Assembly: GCA_026988395.1 (NCBI GenBank) | Contig: JALSLI010000163.1 | Span: forward strand, 1-32,715 | Source of the DNA: Flavobacteriaceae bacterium | GTDB taxonomy: Bacteria; Bacteroidota; Bacteroidia; Flavobacteriales; Flavobacteriaceae | Direction of reading: 5' to 3' | Length of the DNA: 32,715 bases | Shown: in pieces, positions 16,712 to 23,334 of the stretch | How positions within the stretch are numbered: position 1 is the first letter of the stretch | How the letters are laid out: each line of letters begins with the position of its first letter | Notes under the pieces: model-generated | What the model saw: the letters and a program-made list of their open reading frames with translations, nothing else | Told to the model about the DNA's origin: nothing | Databases searched by the model: none | Made by a program: the position numbers and the translations under genes

Positions 16712-17184
16712 TATCGCGATATGTTTAAGATTTCCAATTTCATCATTCCAGCCGGAATTTTTACCTCGGCGATATCGCCAACTTTTTTACCTAACAATCC
16801 TTTTCCGATAGGCGAATTAATAGATATTTTTCCTTCTCTTAAATTGGTCATCGAATCGGCTACCAAAGTGTATTCAAACTCTTTACCATTGTTTAAATTT
16901 TTTATTTTTACTTTTGACAAAGCCAATACTTTGGATAAATCCAACTTTGATTCATCGATAACTCTGGCATTTGCGATGGTGTTTTTTAACTGTACAATTT
17001 TATATTCCAATAAAGATTGTTCTTCTTTTGCTGCGTGATACTCGGCATTTTCACTTAAATCACCTTTATCTCTTGCATCGGCAATATCACGTGTAACACG
17101 TGGTCTTTCAACAGTTTCCAGTCTTTCTAATTCGTCTCTTAACTCTTGTAAGCCTTCTTTTGAATAATAAGATACTTTGCTCAT
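16711..17184 (-). CDS. greA: Transcription elongation factor GreA
   Basis: GreA rescues backtracked RNA polymerase by stimulating cleavage of the nascent RNA. The 157-residue product has the N-terminal coiled coil, including DIADARDKGDLSENAEYHAA with the acidic tip residues (D and E of GDLSENAEY) and a C-terminal FKBP-like domain ending in NSPIGKGLLGKKVGD. The frame could extend to a GTG at 17205, but the ATG at 17184 gives the standard family N-terminus (MSKVSYYSKEGLQ-like). Its stop overlaps the HIT gene start. The nearest upstream TAnnTTTG box (17230-17237) lies inside the palindromic element at 17218-17396. Confidence 0.96.
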   Translation of the reverse strand: MSKVSYYSKEGLQELRDELERLETVERPRVTRDIADARDKGDLSENAEYHAAKEEQSLLEYKIVQLKNTIANARVIDESKLDLSKVLALSKVKIKNLNNGKEFEYTLVADSMTNLREGKISINSPIGKGLLGKKVGDIAEVKIPAGMMKLEILNISR

Positions 17185-17217
17185 AATTTTATATTTTAGT
17201 TCCACTTAATGTATATA

Positions 17218-17396
17218 ACCTTAAATCCGCAAAAGTATTTCTACTGCAAAGCCAAACTGTAAGTCATTATTGGGAATGCTCGTTTTTCGATACTCACCAT
17301 AACGAATGCTATGTTTGCGTGTCTCAAAACTGTGCTACACCAATACTAACAGCACATTTTGACTTTTCGCTACGAAAACCTTTGCGAATTTAAGGT
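17218..17396. mobile_element. MITE-like palindromic element, about 179 bp
   Basis: The gap 17185-17502 between greA and the Rieske-like gene holds this element and no gene. Its ends are imperfect inverted repeats: the 43 bases from 17218 and the reverse complement of the 43 bases ending at 17396 match at 33 positions without gaps, both beginning ACCTTAAAT. A shorter match around TATTGG continues inwards. Hand-counted GC is about 38 %, above the flanking spacer. The three bases ATA flank both sides, a possible but weak target duplication. There is no coding frame of substance. A non-autonomous transposon remnant or dispersed palindromic repeat fits best; a structured RNA is the alternative. 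Confidence 0.55.
17230..17237 (-). promoter_or_regulatory. Candidate -7 box for greA, inside the palindromic element
   Basis: The minus strand reads TACTTTTG (TAnnTTTG), 46-53 bases before the greA ATG. It lies in the left arm of the element at 17218-17396. TTTG copies exist upstream but at shorter spacing (15 bases) than usual. Confidence 0.4.
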
Positions 17397-17467
17397 ATAA
17401 ACTAAAAATCCCAATACCAAAATATTATTTGGTTTGAGATTATAGGTGCAAATATACAAAATAATTC

Positions 17468-17475
17468 TATTTTTG
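17468..17475 (+). promoter_or_regulatory. Candidate -7 box for the Rieske-like lipoprotein gene
   Basis: TATTTTTG, a full TAnnTTTG match, lies 28-35 bases before the ATG at 17503. The longer frame that starts at 17446 would begin upstream of this box, which supports the ATG. No clear -33 was found. Confidence 0.5.
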
Positions 17476-17502
17476 CCAATACAAACAACTATTACATTAA
17501 AT

Positions 17503-17928
17503 ATGAAGTATCTCATACTATTTTTCTCCCTCATTTTTCTCAGCTCCTGCAAAGATGATTTTGTAGATAACAACAAATATTTACCAAATATTGCGGTTAA
17601 TTTTTCGGTTGACTTAAATTTACCGGAAGCTAATGGCTTGTTAACTGTTGGTGGATTTGCTAAATTTCCTGATAAAGGAATTAGAGGCGTAATCGTTTTT
17701 AATAACGGATTAGACAATTATGTTGCCTTTGATTTGGCTTGTCCGCACATTCCGCTTCAAGATTGCTCTACAATGACTTTTAATCAGGGCGATTTATTTA
17801 TGAAATGTATATGCGACGATGAAAAATTTTCTAAATTAGACGGTTCTCCGTTAAATCCGAATATCACTTATGCTGCTAGAATGTATCTAGTAGAAAAAAG
17901 TGGCAACTCTTTATTTATACACAATTAA
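17503..17928 (+). CDS. Rieske-fold lipoprotein with altered cluster ligands
   Basis: This 141-residue protein starts with a lipoprotein signal (LIFLSSC, Cys16), so it should be a membrane-anchored envelope protein. The rest resembles a Rieske [2Fe-2S] domain: the first ligand pair Cys80-Pro-His82, with Cys88 in the disulfide position, and a second motif Cys102-Ile-Cys104-Asp105 followed by a FSKLDGSPLNP strand. In canonical Rieske proteins the second motif is C-P-C-H; here Asp105 takes the place of the second ligand His. It may hold a modified cluster or none. I chose the ATG at 17503 over an upstream frame start at 17446, since it opens the signal peptide directly. purK follows after one base. 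Confidence 0.72.
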   Translation: MKYLILFFSLIFLSSCKDDFVDNNKYLPNIAVNFSVDLNLPEANGLLTVGGFAKFPDKGIRGVIVFNNGLDNYVAFDLACPHIPLQDCSTMTFNQGDLFMKCICDDEKFSKLDGSPLNPNITYAARMYLVEKSGNSLFIHN

Positions 17929-17929
17929 A

Positions 17930-19084
17930 ATGTCCTATTTTTCAACAACAAAATTCAAACTCGGTATTTTAGGTGGTGGTCAGTTAGGTAAAATGTTACT
18001 TGCCGAAACACAGAAATTAGATATAAATACCTTTGTTTTAGAAAATTCAGCAGATGCTCCTTGTGCCGCAATAACTAATAATTTTGTGATTGGCGACTGG
18101 AAAAATTTTGAAGATGTCTATCATTTCGGCAGAGACAAAAATGTAATAACTGTTGAAATTGAACATGTAAACTTAAAAGCATTAGAAGTATTAGAAAAAG
18201 AAGGCGTTAAAATACATCCGCAACCAAGTGTTTTAAAAATCATACAAAACAAAGGTGTACAAAAAGATTTTTTTAAGAAAAACGAAATTAATACAGCAAC
18301 ATACAAACGCTACACATCAAAAACCGAATTGATTCATGCTAATTTAGAATTTCCTTGTATTTGGAAAGCCGAAACGATGGGTTACGACGGTAACGGCGTA
18401 AGAAAATTAAACTGCACACAAGACATTAAAAATCTTAGCGATGTGCCCTGTATCATTGAAGAATTAATTCCTTTTACAAAAGAATTGGCAGTTATTGTAG
18501 CCCGAAATGTAGATGGCGAGATAAAAACATTTCCTACGGTAGAAATGGAATTTAACCAATATAATAATCAAGTGGAATTTGTTTTATGTCCGGCAACCAT
18601 CTCCGAAGAAATAGATAAAAAAGCACAAGAAATTGCATTAAAAACAGCAAAATCTTTTAAACAAATCGGTTTGCTTGCAGTAGAATTATTTCTTACAAAA
18701 GACCATAGAATTCTAGTTAACGAAGTTGCTCCAAGACCTCATAATAGCGGTCATTACAGTATCGAGGCTTCATATACCAACCAATTTGAACAACATTTAA
18801 GAGCTATTTTAAACTTACCTCTTGGATGTACTAAAAATAAGTTGCCTGCTGTGATGTACAACCTTTCGGGAAGTAAAAATGCCTACGGAAATGTGAGATA
18901 TAAAAATATGGAACAAATTTTAAAATTTAAAGGAGTTACACCACACATTTATGGAAAGAAAACCGTTAAACCAAATCGTAAAATGGGTCATGTAACGGTA
19001 GTCAATTCCGCTTTAAGCGAAGCAAAAAAAATAGCAATACAAGTAAAAAATACAATAGAAGTTACCGGTGATAAAAAACAATAA
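17930..19084 (+). CDS. purK: 5-(carboxyamino)imidazole ribonucleotide synthase
   Basis: PurK uses ATP and bicarbonate to carboxylate AIR to N5-CAIR in purine synthesis. The 384-residue ATP-grasp enzyme starts KLGILGGGQLGKML, the glycine-rich N-terminal motif, and contains IEHVNLKALEVLE, the ATP-grasp core with ETMGYDGNGV, EELIPFTKELAVIVARN, and the substrate/metal region LLAVELFLTKD, NEVAPRPHNSGHYSIEA. The ATG at 17930 overlaps nothing and gives the expected N-terminus; an earlier frame start at 17900 lies inside the preceding gene. The next gene product, PurE, is not adjacent: a glycosyltransferase follows one base later. Confidence 0.95.
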   Translation: MSYFSTTKFKLGILGGGQLGKMLLAETQKLDINTFVLENSADAPCAAITNNFVIGDWKNFEDVYHFGRDKNVITVEIEHVNLKALEVLEKEGVKIHPQPSVLKIIQNKGVQKDFFKKNEINTATYKRYTSKTELIHANLEFPCIWKAETMGYDGNGVRKLNCTQDIKNLSDVPCIIEELIPFTKELAVIVARNVDGEIKTFPTVEMEFNQYNNQVEFVLCPATISEEIDKKAQEIALKTAKSFKQIGLLAVELFLTKDHRILVNEVAPRPHNSGHYSIEASYTNQFEQHLRAILNLPLGCTKNKLPAVMYNLSGSKNAYGNVRYKNMEQILKFKGVTPHIYGKKTVKPNRKMGHVTVVNSALSEAKKIAIQVKNTIEVTGDKKQ

Positions 19085-19085
19085 A

Positions 19086-20099
19086 ATGGCTAAACCAAAA
19101 CATATTTTAGTAATTCGCTTGTCTGCAATGGGTGATGTTGCAATGCTTGTTCCGGTTTTACAAGCCTTAATACAACAAAATGAAAATGTACAAGTTACGG
19201 TTTTATCCAGAAAATTTTTAAAACCAATTTTTGATAACGATATAAGCGGATTAAACGTACAATTTATAGAAGCCGACACCAAAGGGAAACATAAAGGATT
19301 TATAGGAATTTATAAATTATTTAAAGAATTAAAATCATTACAATTGGATGCTGTTGCAGATACGCACAACGTATTACGTTCTAAAATTCTTACTTTATTT
19401 TTTAAACTTACCGGAACAAAAGTCGCAACAATAGACAAAGGAAGATCAGAGAAAAAAGCATTAATAAAAAATAATGTAAAAAAGCAATTAAAAAAAACGC
19501 ATAGTCGCTATGCCGATGTGTTTCAAAAATTAGGATTTACCATTAATTTAAAAAAACACCAATTTCATAAAAAACCGAATTTACCAAAAAACTTTTCGTT
19601 TAATAAAACCAAACAAAATATCGGAATTGCTCCATTTGCTCAATATCAAGGAAAAATGTATCCATTAGATTTAATGGAAGAGGTTATCAAAGAGCTTTCT
19701 AAAAATAATTCTATTTACCTTTTTGGAGGAGGAGAAAAAGAGATAAACAAACTAAACGAAATTGCCTTAAAACACCCAAATACTACAAATCTTGCCGGAA
19801 AGCTCTCTCTAAAAGAAGAATTACAAATAATTGCTAATTTAGATGTCATGCTTGCAATGGACTCCGGAAATGCACATTTTGCAGCAATGTTTGGTGTTAA
19901 AACTATTACACTTTGGGGTGTTACACATCCGTTTGCCGGATTTGCTCCTTTTAAACAAGACGAAAATTGTATTTTACCTGATTTAAAAAAATATCCCAAA
20001 ATTCCTTGCTCTATTTACGGCAATAAAATTTGCGAAGGTTATGAAAATGTAATGCGTAGTATCACACCTAAAGTTATTATTAATAAGGTTTTGGAATAG
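19086..20099 (+). CDS. Glycosyltransferase family 9 (heptosyltransferase-like)
   Basis: A 337-residue GT-B enzyme of family 9, the group of ADP-heptose:LPS heptosyltransferases, acting at the inner face of the cytoplasmic membrane in lipopolysaccharide core synthesis. It starts with ILVIRLSAMGDVAMLVPVLQAL, the signature N-terminal motif, has IGIAPFAQYQGKMYP and LFGGGEKE in the C-terminal half, and the nucleotide-sugar-binding DVMLAMDSGNAHFAAMFGVKTITLWG near 250-275 (in two pieces). The ATG at 19086 is the natural start; a GTG at 19068 lies within purK. The sugar donated cannot be told. It follows purK directly and is probably co-transcribed. Confidence 0.88.
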   Translation: MAKPKHILVIRLSAMGDVAMLVPVLQALIQQNENVQVTVLSRKFLKPIFDNDISGLNVQFIEADTKGKHKGFIGIYKLFKELKSLQLDAVADTHNVLRSKILTLFFKLTGTKVATIDKGRSEKKALIKNNVKKQLKKTHSRYADVFQKLGFTINLKKHQFHKKPNLPKNFSFNKTKQNIGIAPFAQYQGKMYPLDLMEEVIKELSKNNSIYLFGGGEKEINKLNEIALKHPNTTNLAGKLSLKEELQIIANLDVMLAMDSGNAHFAAMFGVKTITLWGVTHPFAGFAPFKQDENCILPDLKKYPKIPCSIYGNKICEGYENVMRSITPKVIINKVLE

Positions 20100-20145
20100 A
20101 ATAATTAATTTATGTGTTTTGTTAAACAACACTTTTAAAAAGAAA

Positions 20146-21180
20146 ATGATGCGTGTTTTTTATTTACTTATTATCTTATTATTTTTATCTTGTAATAGAG
20201 AAATAACTCCTGTAAAATTGATTAATAATCCGAATTTTAAAACGGATGTAACAATTTCATTTGGTTCTTGTAACAACCAAAATATTAAAAATATTCTCTT
20301 TAAGGAAATTTTAAAAAACAAACCAAAAGCTTTTATTTGGGGAGGTGACGCTGTTTATTCCGATACGAAAAATCCGTTACTGCTAAAACAAAATTTTGAA
20401 AATTTTAAAAAAGATAGTACTTACCAAGAATTTAAAAATAAATTGGAAATTTTAGGTACTTGGGATGATCATGATTATGGTGTAAATGATGGTGGTTTTG
20501 AAAATCCGATTAAGGAAGAAGCACAACAACTGTTTTTAGACTTTTTGGATGTTCCTGAAACTGACGAAAGACGACAACGAGAAGGTGTTTATTACAGTAA
20601 AACGATAAAAAAAGACAGCAATTCCGTTAAAGTGATTTTACTGGATACACGTTATTTTAGAACGGCTCTAACCAAAGATAGGTTTTCTACAAAAAGATAT
20701 AAACCCAACAAATACGGAGTAGGCACAATGCTTGGTGAAATGCAATGGCAATGGCTGGAAAAAGAATTACAAAATTCGAAAGCCAACTTTAATGTAATTG
20801 TAAGTAGCATCCAATTTTTATCTGATAAACACGGATTTGAATCTTGGGGAAATATGCCACACGAACAAGACCGATTAGTAAAGTTACTTTTAAAATACAC
20901 CAACAACAATACGATTATTCTTTCCGGAGACCGTCATATAGCAGAAATTTCCAAACGAAATATTGGTAAATTTTATTACCCATTAGTCGATTTTACCTCA
21001 AGTGGTTTAACACACGCTTATACCGGTTTTTCAGGCGAAGAAAATCCGTTTCGAGAAAGTAATGTGATACATCAAATTAACTTTGGGATTTTAAAATTTG
21101 ATTTTAAACATAAAAAGGTTCGTTTTGAAATTCGTGGTAAAGGCAATTTGCTTTTAACACTTTTTGAGCAGAAATATTAA
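20146..21180 (+). CDS. PhoD-like metallophosphatase lipoprotein
   Basis: A 344-residue phosphatase of the alkaline phosphatase D/PhoD-like family. The N-terminus MMRVFYLLIILLFLSC gives a lipoprotein signal (Cys16) rather than the Tat signal of Bacillus PhoD. Metal-binding type motifs are in order: ISFGSCNNQN, WGGDAVYSD, GTWDDHDYGVNDGG, LDTRYFRT and ILSGDRHIAEI, all typical of the family. I chose the ATG at 20146, which follows AAAAAGAAA; the TTG at 20119 that opens the longer frame would put a charged stretch before the signal. Substrate (phosphodiester or monoester) is unknown. It is convergent with the HigBA locus, 25 bases away. Confidence 0.86.
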   Translation: MMRVFYLLIILLFLSCNREITPVKLINNPNFKTDVTISFGSCNNQNIKNILFKEILKNKPKAFIWGGDAVYSDTKNPLLLKQNFENFKKDSTYQEFKNKLEILGTWDDHDYGVNDGGFENPIKEEAQQLFLDFLDVPETDERRQREGVYYSKTIKKDSNSVKVILLDTRYFRTALTKDRFSTKRYKPNKYGVGTMLGEMQWQWLEKELQNSKANFNVIVSSIQFLSDKHGFESWGNMPHEQDRLVKLLLKYTNNNTIILSGDRHIAEISKRNIGKFYYPLVDFTSSGLTHAYTGFSGEENPFRESNVIHQINFGILKFDFKHKKVRFEIRGKGNLLLTLFEQKY

Positions 21181-21205
21181 TGATATAATTTCACCAACAA
21201 TATAT

Positions 21206-21574
21206 CTAACTTGTTGTTTTGTAGTTGTTTACAAGAATAGAAGCAGATATATTAAGACTTTTTTCTAGTTTTCTAATCATTTCAACAGTCAATCTTTTCT
21301 TTTTATTTAATATTTCCGAAACACGACTCTTTCCTCCGATTATTCCAATTAAATCCTTTTGTTTAAGATTCATTTCTTCCATCCTTATTTTAATCGCTTC
21401 TATTGGATCTGGTGCTTCAATAGGATAATATTTATTTTCATAATCTTCAATTAACATTGCTAAAATCTCTGCTTCATCTCCTTCTTTTGAATTTAGATTT
21501 GCATCAAAAATAACTTCAAGTCTTTTAAGTGCATTTTCATAATCTTTTTCCGTTTTTATAGGTTTAATTTCCAT
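21206..21574 (-). CDS. higA: HigA-type antitoxin with HTH domain
   Basis: A 122-residue antitoxin of the HigA family. The N-terminal half (to about 55) is acidic and probably binds the toxin; residues 58-113 form an XRE/HTH-type DNA-binding domain (IEAIKIRMEEMNLKQKDL, GKSRVSEILNKKKRLT, LNIS). HigA proteins neutralise HigB and repress their own operon. It starts 15 bases after the end of the interrupted higB toxin frame, so the order is toxin then antitoxin, as in HigBA. A palindrome at 21913-21937 upstream of higB is a good candidate operator. Confidence 0.9.
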   Translation of the reverse strand: MEIKPIKTEKDYENALKRLEVIFDANLNSKEGDEAEILAMLIEDYENKYYPIEAPDPIEAIKIRMEEMNLKQKDLIGIIGGKSRVSEILNKKKRLTVEMIRKLEKSLNISASILVNNYKTTS

Positions 21575-21589
21575 AATTTTATTTTTTTC

Positions 21590-21885
21590 TTAAACAGTAT
21601 CGGCATTAATTTTGTCATAATCAGAGTGCGTTCCAATAAATCTGATAAATGCCCATTGTCTTACATAATTAAACTTAACAATAAGTCTGTATGAATTCCC
21701 TTTAATATTAAATACAACTCTACTGTTTTTTAAAATACTTGCATTAACATACGTTTTTTTATATCGCTTGGTGACTTCCAATCTGAATTTTTCGCAGTTT
21801 CATACCAGGTTTTTAAATATTGCTCAGAATCTTTATGCTTTTGCCAAAATTCTCTTAAAGCTTTTTTTGCTATTATTCGTTTCAT
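21590..21885 (-). pseudogene. higB: HigB-type toxin, frame interrupted at an A7 run
   Basis: HigB toxins are ribosome-dependent mRNA interferases. The locus is split in two frames: from ATG 21885 the zero frame gives 51 residues (MKRIIAKKALREFWQK...) and stops at 21730-21732, while the rest of the family (RVVFNIKGNSYRLIVKF, FIRFIGTHSDYDKIN) lies in the -1 frame to 21590. The switch is at a run of seven A (minus strand, 21760-21754) arranged as A AAA AAA relative to the zero frame, which is the classic -1 slippery heptamer. A -1 slip there reads DIKK then TYVNAS and gives a 98-residue protein, the normal HigB length. It may be a one-base deletion, a homopolymer sequencing error, or a frameshift-controlled toxin. 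ATG 21885 is preceded by a -7 box at 21902-21909; an upstream frame extension to 21924 has no promoter sense. Confidence 0.85.
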
Positions 21886-21901
21886 ATAGACCTCTATAAT
21901 A

Positions 21902-21909
21902 CAAAGATA
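21902..21909 (-). promoter_or_regulatory. Candidate -7 box of the higBA operon
   Basis: The minus strand reads TATCTTTG, a full TAnnTTTG match, 17-24 bases before the higB ATG at 21885. It sits directly beside the palindrome at 21913-21937, so a repressor there would block the promoter. Confidence 0.6.
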
Positions 21910-21912
21910 CAA

Positions 21913-21937
21913 ATAAGTTCTCAAATAATGAACTTAT
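21913..21937. promoter_or_regulatory. Palindromic candidate operator for HigA
   Basis: Perfect 8-base arms ATAAGTTC and GAACTTAT are separated by nine bases. The site covers the expected -33 to -14 region of the higBA promoter, as expected for autorepression by the HTH antitoxin. The role is inferred from position and symmetry. Confidence 0.6.
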
Positions 21938-21966
21938 ATTGTGATTATTTTATAAACTAAAGAATA

Positions 21967-22599
21967 TTAACGATACAACATTTGAACACTATCCGGTATT
22001 TCCAATTTTTCATCCAATCCTTTGGCAGATATCGGTTCTAAAAATCGTTGTTCAATTGGCACCAAACCTGCCCAAATTGGTAAATCTAAATCTTCTTTAT
22101 GATCATTTACTCCTTCATCTCTTATTTTTCCGGTAATTTCATCAATAGATATTGCAATAACTTTTGTAGCATTTAATTCTTTTTTATTTGGCTCTCTGCA
22201 TTCCTCCCATCTTCCTTTAAGTAAATTATCAGATATGACTTTTAATGCGAGCAATTTATCTTTATCATTTACCAATTTCCCTTTACCGAAAACCACAACG
22301 GATTCGTAATTTAAAGAATGACTAAATGCCGAGCGAGCCAAAACCAAAGCTTTTACTTTGGCAATCGACAAACAAACAGGAAATCCTTTTTCTACTTCAT
22401 TTAATAAACGGCTTACGCTAGCTCCGTGAATATATAAAGTATTGCCATCTCTTCCATACATTGTAGGAATGGAAAACGGAATATCATTTTGCACAAACGA
22501 AAGATGACAAATGTAATTATTATCTATAATCTTATAGGCTTCTTCACGATTGTAAACTGCTCGTTTTGGTATTCGTTTTAATTTGGATTTGTCTTTCAT
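21967..22599 (-). CDS. Pyridoxamine 5'-phosphate oxidase-like (NimA-type) flavin protein
   Basis: A 210-residue split-barrel protein of the Pyridox_ox_2 group, which binds FMN or related cofactors and includes NimA-type nitroimidazole reductases. Visible blocks are the N-terminal KRAVYNREEAYKIID, then NYICHLSFVQNDIPFSIPT, MYGRDGNTLYIHGASVSR, and a central ARSAFSHSLNYESVVVFG segment, followed by the AISIDEITGKI strand and WAGLVPI end. It has no signal peptide and should be cytoplasmic. It stands alone, divergent from recR. Physiological substrate and any drug resistance role are not predictable from the sequence. Confidence 0.85.
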   Translation of the reverse strand: MKDKSKLKRIPKRAVYNREEAYKIIDNNYICHLSFVQNDIPFSIPTMYGRDGNTLYIHGASVSRLLNEVEKGFPVCLSIAKVKALVLARSAFSHSLNYESVVVFGKGKLVNDKDKLLALKVISDNLLKGRWEECREPNKKELNATKVIAISIDEITGKIRDEGVNDHKEDLDLPIWAGLVPIEQRFLEPISAKGLDEKLEIPDSVQMLYR

Positions 22600-22699
22600 T
22601 ATTTGATTATTTTATAGGAAATTTTTATAAAATTAAACGAGTTATACGCCAAAGAAACAAAAAATCCTCAAAATCTATTCATTTTAACGGGTAAAATTC

Positions 22700-22707
22700 T
22701 ATTTTTG
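22700..22707 (+). promoter_or_regulatory. Candidate -7 box very close to the recR start
   Basis: TATTTTTG (TAnnTTTG) ends only six bases before the recR ATG at 22714. Transcription would begin at or next to the A of the ATG, giving a nearly leaderless mRNA. No convincing -33 element was found. Confidence 0.45.
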
Positions 22708-22713
22708 TGAATT

Positions 22714-23331
22714 ATGAATTTTCCTACCAAAATATTAGAAAATGCCGTTAATGAAGTAGCTCAATTACCCGGAATCGGTAAACGTTCTGCTTTGCGATTG
22801 GTTTTGCATTTACTAAACAGACCAAAAGAACAGACTCAGTATCTTACGGAAGCTCTAAATAAAATGCGTAACGACATCAAATTTTGTAAAAATTGCCATA
22901 ATATTTCCGATACCAATATTTGTGAAATCTGTGCAAATCCAAAACGAAATAAGCACATAATTTGCGTAGTAGAAGATGTACGAGATGTAATGGCTATTGA
23001 AAATACCGCTCAATTTAAAGGAATTTACCACGTATTAGGCGGAAAAATTTCTCCTATTGAAGGTATTGGTCCACATCATCTAAATATTGAAAGTTTGGTA
23101 GATAAAGTAAAAAACAACGATATATCGGAAGTAATATTTGCTCTAAGCAGTACAATGGAAGGTGATACAACAAATTTTTACATTTTTAAACAAATTGAAA
23201 AATTTGCTATTAAAATATCTACCATTGCCAGAGGAATTGCAGTTGGTGATGAAATTGAATATGCTGATGAAATCACCTTAGGAAGAAGTATTTTAAACCG
23301 AATTCCGTTTGAAAACAGCCTAAAAACATAG
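22714..23331 (+). CDS. recR: Recombination protein RecR
   Basis: RecR works with RecF/RecO in loading RecA at gaps during recombinational repair. The 205 residues show the family order: helix-hairpin-helix with [15 protein letters not shown] (18-32), a zinc finger with Cys58, Cys61, Cys70 and Cys73, and a Toprim domain from about 81 ([30 protein letters not shown]). The length is typical. The family 2 glycosyltransferase starts four bases after its stop, so these two are probably one transcript. Confidence 0.97.
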   Translation: MNFPTKILENAVNEVAQLPGIGKRSALRLVLHLLNRPKEQTQYLTEALNKMRNDIKFCKNCHNISDTNICEICANPKRNKHIICVVEDVRDVMAIENTAQFKGIYHVLGGKISPIEGIGPHHLNIESLVDKVKNNDISEVIFALSSTMEGDTTNFYIFKQIEKFAIKISTIARGIAVGDEIEYADEITLGRSILNRIPFENSLKT

Positions 23332-23334
23332 AAT

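Noticed and set aside
17370-17717. Minus-strand frame of 115 codons across the palindrome and the Rieske-like gene
   Set aside because: It overlaps the lipoprotein gene in the opposite direction, begins inside its coding region, and its protein is low complexity with no family likeness.
21590-21924. Two separate small genes at the HigB locus
   Set aside because: The two frames fit head-to-tail as one HigB protein around the A7 run, so they are one interrupted gene.
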